DNA from: CAVQBP01 sp964448105
GTDB taxonomy: Bacteria; Bacteroidota; Ignavibacteria; Ignavibacteriales; Ignavibacteriaceae
Direction of reading: 5' to 3'
NCBI GenBank assembly: GCA_964448105.1
Contig: CAYUVK010000153.1
Location: forward strand, 1-7,995
Length of the DNA stretch: 7,995 bases
Shown here: positions 4,595 to 7,995 of the stretch, one piece after another
Layout: every line of letters begins with the position of its first letter
Numbering within the stretch: the stretch's first letter is position 1
Notes under the pieces: model-generated
Told to the model about the DNA's origin: nothing
The model's database searches: none
Seen by the model: only the letters and a program-made list of their open reading frames with translations
Position numbers and translations under genes: made by a program

Positions 4595-6826
4595 GTGAGT
4601 AATTCAGACAAAATATTGATCTTTAAAAATAATCTTCACGTTTATTTATTAATAATTTTTTTATTTGATTTGGTTCTTATCACTCTGCCGTTAACAAAAG
4701 TATTTGGTTATGAGTACTCTGTTTTAAATTCGATACTAATTGTTTTTTTATCGGGTATATATTCAATAAAATTATTGAAAAATTACCCGAACCTAGATGA
4801 ACAAAAAGAATTAACGAACTCACTAATAATTTCCTTTATTTTTTTTGTCGTTATTCCTGCTATAATTTCTGTTGTAAATTCTTTTTTTACTATTAAATGC
4901 TCCTTATGGGAGGGGTTTCAATTCTACCTGGTTATTACCATCCCATCTTTTATAATCGGCAGTGCATTAGGATTTTTCTGTTCCATCATATTTAAAAGAT
5001 TCAGGATTGTAATATTTATTTTTATATTCATCTTAATTCTCCTAATACCGTTATTCGAATTTTATTTTAATCCGCAGGTTTATTTTTACAATCCTATTTT
5101 CGCTTATCTCCCGGGAACAATTTATGACGAAGCATTAAGTGTTGATATAAAATTAATAATATACCGTTTGTTGAATTTGTTTTTTTTCGGCGGGATATTT
5201 TATGTGGCATATCAAATGCACTACCGTAAAAATCATTCGACCAAGCAATTTTTTTTCTTTATCGTTGTTTTGATTTCTACATTATTTGTTTACAACTCTT
5301 CCCTCTTAAGATATTCAACCGACAAAGGTAGAATTGAAAATGAACTGACAGGGACAATTGAATCACCTCATTTCATCATTCATTACCCTGTTTCGGTAAA
5401 TGAAAATCTAATTAAAGATATAGCCATACATCACGAATATTACTATGGAGTTTTGAGTAATTTTTTTAATGTGAAGCTTAACAAAAAAATCGAATCTTTT
5501 CTTTTCTTAAATGATGAGCAAAAGAAAAGATTATTCGGTTCGGCAAATGCAGATGTTGCTAAACCCTGGCTTCTACAGATATATATTTCATACGGTGATT
5601 ATAATACAACTCTTAAGCACGAACTGGCGCATTGCTTTACTTCGGCATTTGCAAATGGCCCTTTTAAAGTTGCGTATGGTTTTAATCCTTACTTAATAGA
5701 AGGAGCTGCCGTAGCCGCCGATCCTATCTATGATGAAAATAATATACATTTTATGGCTGCTCTTGCATATCATTACGGTTATAAACTGGATTTAAAAAAT
5801 CTGTTTGGCTATTTAAGCTTTTTCAAACAAACATCCAGCATTTCTTATATATACGCAGGTTCGTTTTCCAAATTTTTAATAGACAAATATGGAATCGATT
5901 TGTATAAAAGGCTTTATTCAGATCTGGATTTTACAAAAATCTACCAGAAACCTATTGATAGTTTGACCATAAGTTATTCAAATTTTCTCGATGGAATAAA
6001 TACGAAAGGAAATGTGGATAAGGCGCATTATTATTTCGGGAGAAGGTCGATTTTTTACAAAGTATGTCCAAGGTATGTTGCACACAAATTAAATGAAGCC
6101 TGGTCATTATATAATGGAAAAAAATATAAAGATGCTTTAGTAATATTTGAAGACATGTTTAATCTTGGGAAAAATTATTCTGCTTTGATAGGAATGGCCG
6201 ATTGTGAATCTAATCTAGGTGATAATAATAAAGCTGTAAGCCTGTTAGAAGAAAATATACCATATTACAGGAGCACCGCATACTATTACAGCATTGAATT
6301 TTCTTTAGGAGATTTCCTTGCAAAACAAAAAAATTACCCGGCAGCCGATTCAAATTATTCTTCGCTGGTAAAGCAAAATCCTAACAGAAGGTTTTATTAC
6401 CTGGCTCAACTGAGAAAGAATCTATTTAAAGATTCTCTGCTTAATATTTACTTAAATGGAAATGAATTCGATAAATTCCAATTATTAAAAAGAATTAATG
6501 AAAAGAAATATGATTATAATTCAATACCTGTTTTTATCGATTTATCAAGATCATTGGATGAGAAGTACAATCTCTTTTTAAAAAATTTTAGTAATACAAT
6601 AAAAGTCAAAGATTATTCCGAAAGTTATGCCTTGTACAGGTTATCCATTTATATGCTTGAGAATCTTGATTTTCAAAATGCAAGAAAAATGGCTGCCCTT
6701 TCTCTAAGATATGATTCCGATAAAAATTTCAACTACATACTTCAAAATAACTTCGATAAAACAGACTGGTTTTTTAATAACGGGGAAAAAGTTTTAAAAC
6801 AATTAACATTTAAAATAAAAAAATGA
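4595..6826 (+). CDS. Seven-TM membrane protein with periplasmic HExxH metallopeptidase-like domain and helical repeats
   Basis: This 743-residue protein belongs to no characterised family that I recognise, though its parts can be read. Residues about 14-36, 43-60, 76-96, 109-132, 138-156, 188-207 and 218-236 are seven likely membrane helices. Basic loops (61-74, 133-137, 208-217) fall on the cytoplasmic side if the N-terminus is inside, which puts residues 237-743 in the periplasm. That part opens with SPHFIIHYP (257-265), typical of the N-terminal strand of Peptidase_MA-like domains. It then carries HELAH (342-346) and, 23 residues on, Glu369 in LIEGAAVAAD: the zinc ligands and glutamates of a gluzincin. 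Residues about 497-720 are helical and look like TPR repeats, for example AWSLYNGKKYKDALVIFED (502-520). The GTG start lies two bases after the murA stop, and the 3' end overlaps the next gene by four bases (ATGA), so translational coupling is likely. A role in envelope or peptidoglycan maintenance is inferred from context. The substrate is unknown. Confidence 0.85.
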   Translation: MSNSDKILIFKNNLHVYLLIIFLFDLVLITLPLTKVFGYEYSVLNSILIVFLSGIYSIKLLKNYPNLDEQKELTNSLIISFIFFVVIPAIISVVNSFFTIKCSLWEGFQFYLVITIPSFIIGSALGFFCSIIFKRFRIVIFIFIFILILLIPLFEFYFNPQVYFYNPIFAYLPGTIYDEALSVDIKLIIYRLLNLFFFGGIFYVAYQMHYRKNHSTKQFFFFIVVLISTLFVYNSSLLRYSTDKGRIENELTGTIESPHFIIHYPVSVNENLIKDIAIHHEYYYGVLSNFFNVKLNKKIESFLFLNDEQKKRLFGSANADVAKPWLLQIYISYGDYNTTLKHELAHCFTSAFANGPFKVAYGFNPYLIEGAAVAADPIYDENNIHFMAALAYHYGYKLDLKNLFGYLSFFKQTSSISYIYAGSFSKFLIDKYGIDLYKRLYSDLDFTKIYQKPIDSLTISYSNFLDGINTKGNVDKAHYYFGRRSIFYKVCPRYVAHKLNEAWSLYNGKKYKDALVIFEDMFNLGKNYSALIGMADCESNLGDNNKAVSLLEENIPYYRSTAYYYSIEFSLGDFLAKQKNYPAADSNYSSLVKQNPNRRFYYLAQLRKNLFKDSLLNIYLNGNEFDKFQLLKRINEKKYDYNSIPVFIDLSRSLDEKYNLFLKNFSNTIKVKDYSESYALYRLSIYMLENLDFQNARKMAALSLRYDSDKNFNYILQNNFDKTDWFFNNGEKVLKQLTFKIKK

Positions 6827-7920
6827 TTAAACCTGAATTATCAACTGCAATACAAACAAAAGTTGTAGCTTATTTATTGGGCTTCATTTCATTTGTTTTG
6901 TTTGTTTACGTTTTAATGGCGCTTAAGGAAATTTTAATGCCTTTTACAATAGCAATATTCCTAACTTATCTTTTTCATCCTTTAGTATCACATCTTAGGA
7001 AGCACGGAATTCCAATATGGATTTCCCTGGTTCTTATATTTATTATTGTATCATCTATTTATTATTTAGTAGGTCTGCTGATAATTTCTTCTCTCAGTTC
7101 TTTCCCGCAAAATATGCAGGCATATTCGGCAAATATTTCCAAATTTTTGCAGCAAATTTTAACTCCTTTCAATTTAACCATTAAAGAATTTGCAGCATTG
7201 TTTAATCTGAACCTGCAGGAATTTGATTTCAGTACAATCTTCCAGGGATTATTCAAAGCCGGAATAATTCAGAATATATTTAGTTCGTTTTCTGCTATGC
7301 TGGAAGATTTTATTATCATGATGATTTTCTGGATCTTTATGGTGTTAGGTAAAAATAAATTCGAAGAAAGAGTTAAAGTTGCATTCAGCAATAATAAAGA
7401 ATCGGTTGAAAAAACAATTAATAGTTTTAATACCCAGCTTCAATCATATATTATTATTAAGACAATTATCAGCCTGCTTGTAGCTATTGTTGCAACCATT
7501 ATATTTTTAGCATACGGTGTAGATTATGCATTAATTTGGGGATTGCTGACTTTTATCTTGAATTTTGTCCCGAATATCGGCGCTTTAATTGCTACTATTG
7601 CTCCTATTATAATTGCACTGCTGGAATATGGTTTTGGATTTACATCCGTGTCAATGGCAGCCTTACTTGTTGTAAATCATACTATCGTGGGAAACTTAGT
7701 CGAGCCGCATTATCTTGGAAAACAGATGGACCTAAGCCCCGTCTTTGTTTTATTCTCTTTGATATTCTGGGGGTGGATATGGGGAATTGTCGGGATGTTT
7801 CTTTCAGTCCCTATTGCAGCAGCAATGAAGATTTTGTTCAGCAATATAGAACCTCTGCGGCCTGTAGCAATTCTTATGGGCAGTAAAGCAGAACCTTTAC
7901 CGACTGATTCAGGTCCATAA
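6823..7920 (+). CDS. AI-2E family (UPF0118/PerM-type) membrane transporter
   Basis: This 365-residue polytopic protein has the size and pattern of the AI-2E (TqsA/PerM/YdiK) family of the inner membrane. Hydrophobic segments lie near 16-36, 38-52, 65-91, 156-176, 207-231, 236-266, 275-290 and 304-336, with a less hydrophobic, probably extracytoplasmic region around 95-150. Signature stretches are FVPNIGALIATIAP (248-261), the LVEPHYLGKQMDLSP block (292-306) and WGIVGMFLSVPIAA (320-333). The start codon overlaps the stop of the preceding gene (ATGA at 6823-6826), so translation is probably coupled. E. coli TqsA affects autoinducer-2 export, but most members are uncharacterised and some have been linked to ion exchange. 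No luxS or other quorum-sensing gene is visible here, so autoinducer transport should not be assumed. The nearest context is murA and the membrane peptidase-like protein. Confidence 0.94.
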   Translation: MIKPELSTAIQTKVVAYLLGFISFVLFVYVLMALKEILMPFTIAIFLTYLFHPLVSHLRKHGIPIWISLVLIFIIVSSIYYLVGLLIISSLSSFPQNMQAYSANISKFLQQILTPFNLTIKEFAALFNLNLQEFDFSTIFQGLFKAGIIQNIFSSFSAMLEDFIIMMIFWIFMVLGKNKFEERVKVAFSNNKESVEKTINSFNTQLQSYIIIKTIISLLVAIVATIIFLAYGVDYALIWGLLTFILNFVPNIGALIATIAPIIIALLEYGFGFTSVSMAALLVVNHTIVGNLVEPHYLGKQMDLSPVFVLFSLIFWGWIWGIVGMFLSVPIAAAMKILFSNIEPLRPVAILMGSKAEPLPTDSGP

Positions 7921-7932
7921 AATTTTAAAATT
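7921..7932. repeat. 12-bp palindrome right after the AI-2E gene stop
   Basis: AATTTTAAAATT is a perfect palindrome starting at the first base after the TAA. It is all A/T, without a following U-run of useful length, so it is at best a minor 3'-end structure. Confidence 0.3.
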
Positions 7933-7972
7933 ACAAAATTAAATTGCAAGGTTGTAAAAATTATCCATACGT

Positions 7973-7995
7973 ATATATCTTATATTAATTTTTTT
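7973..7995 (+). terminator. Weak candidate terminator at the right edge
   Basis: ATATA (7973-7977) and TATAT (7981-7985) can pair around TCT and are followed shortly by a T-run (7989-7995) that reaches the end of the window. The location about 50 bases after the operon's last stop fits a terminator. The stem is short and contains no G-C pair, so support is poor. Confidence 0.25.

Noticed and set aside
5511..5696. 61-codon plus-strand frame inside the membrane peptidase-like gene
   Set aside because: It runs in another frame through the HELAH-encoding region, where the main frame has clear motifs.
7062..7256. 64-codon minus-strand frame inside the AI-2E gene
   Set aside because: It is antisense to a confident gene and has no domain signal or ribosome binding site.
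7536..7886. 116-codon plus-strand frame within the AI-2E gene
   Set aside because: It is an out-of-frame reading of the most conserved part of the AI-2E gene. The Tyr/Cys-rich translation is typical of a shifted frame through membrane helices.
6823..7920. Quorum-sensing (autoinducer-2) export role for the AI-2E family protein
   Set aside because: Only the family name suggests it. No luxS or lsr gene is present, and most family members have other or unknown functions.
7710..7949. 79-codon minus-strand frame at the end of the AI-2E gene
   Set aside because: It is antisense to conserved AI-2E motifs, and no product is recognisable.
1..7995. Defence island, mobile element or CRISPR array
   Set aside because: I looked for transposase, integrase, nuclease, toxin-antitoxin and spaced direct repeats on both strands and found none. 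The genes are typical chromosomal envelope and housekeeping genes.

Overview
This is an AT-rich bacterial window with six protein genes, all on the + strand. The gene families, the 'AQ' after a type I signal peptide, the very AT-rich spacers and the frequent lack of a clear Shine-Dalgarno sequence suggest the Bacteroidota/Ignavibacteriota/Chlorobiota group. That placement is an inference from style; there is no rRNA or other phylogenetic marker apart from murA. I see no tRNA, rRNA, CRISPR array, insertion sequence, phage gene or integrase.

Layout. (1) Positions 1-810 are the C-terminal aminotransferase-like half of a MocR-type PLP-binding regulator, cut by the left edge. (2) Positions 811-967 are a short spacer with one weak hairpin. 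(3) Positions 968-1948 encode an exported or membrane PAP2-family phosphatase with a signal peptide. (4) Positions 1949-2491 are a 543-base stretch with no gene. A hand count over 1981-2460 gives about 18% G+C, and it holds several perfect palindromes and hairpins. (5) Positions 2492-3217 encode a stand-alone PP2C-type protein phosphatase. (6) Positions 3327-7920 look like a tight three-gene operon. murA starts with TTG. Two bases after its stop lies a GTG-initiated membrane protein with a zinc-metallopeptidase motif and probable TPR repeats. An AI-2E-family membrane protein follows with a 4-base ATGA overlap.

How the genes may work together. MurA catalyses the first committed step of peptidoglycan precursor synthesis. 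The large membrane protein places a probable HExxH peptidase and helical repeats in the periplasm, and the AI-2E-family protein is a multi-pass carrier, so the operon has an envelope theme. The PP2C phosphatase ends 109 bases upstream of murA and could be a phospho-signalling input to it, but no partner kinase is visible. The PAP2 enzyme would act on lipid or isoprenoid phosphates at the membrane, which also fits envelope metabolism, but a long spacer separates it from the rest.

Most of the window is ordinary chromosomal housekeeping and envelope sequence. The item most worth follow-up is the 743-residue membrane/gluzincin/TPR protein co-transcribed with murA, which I cannot assign to a characterised family.
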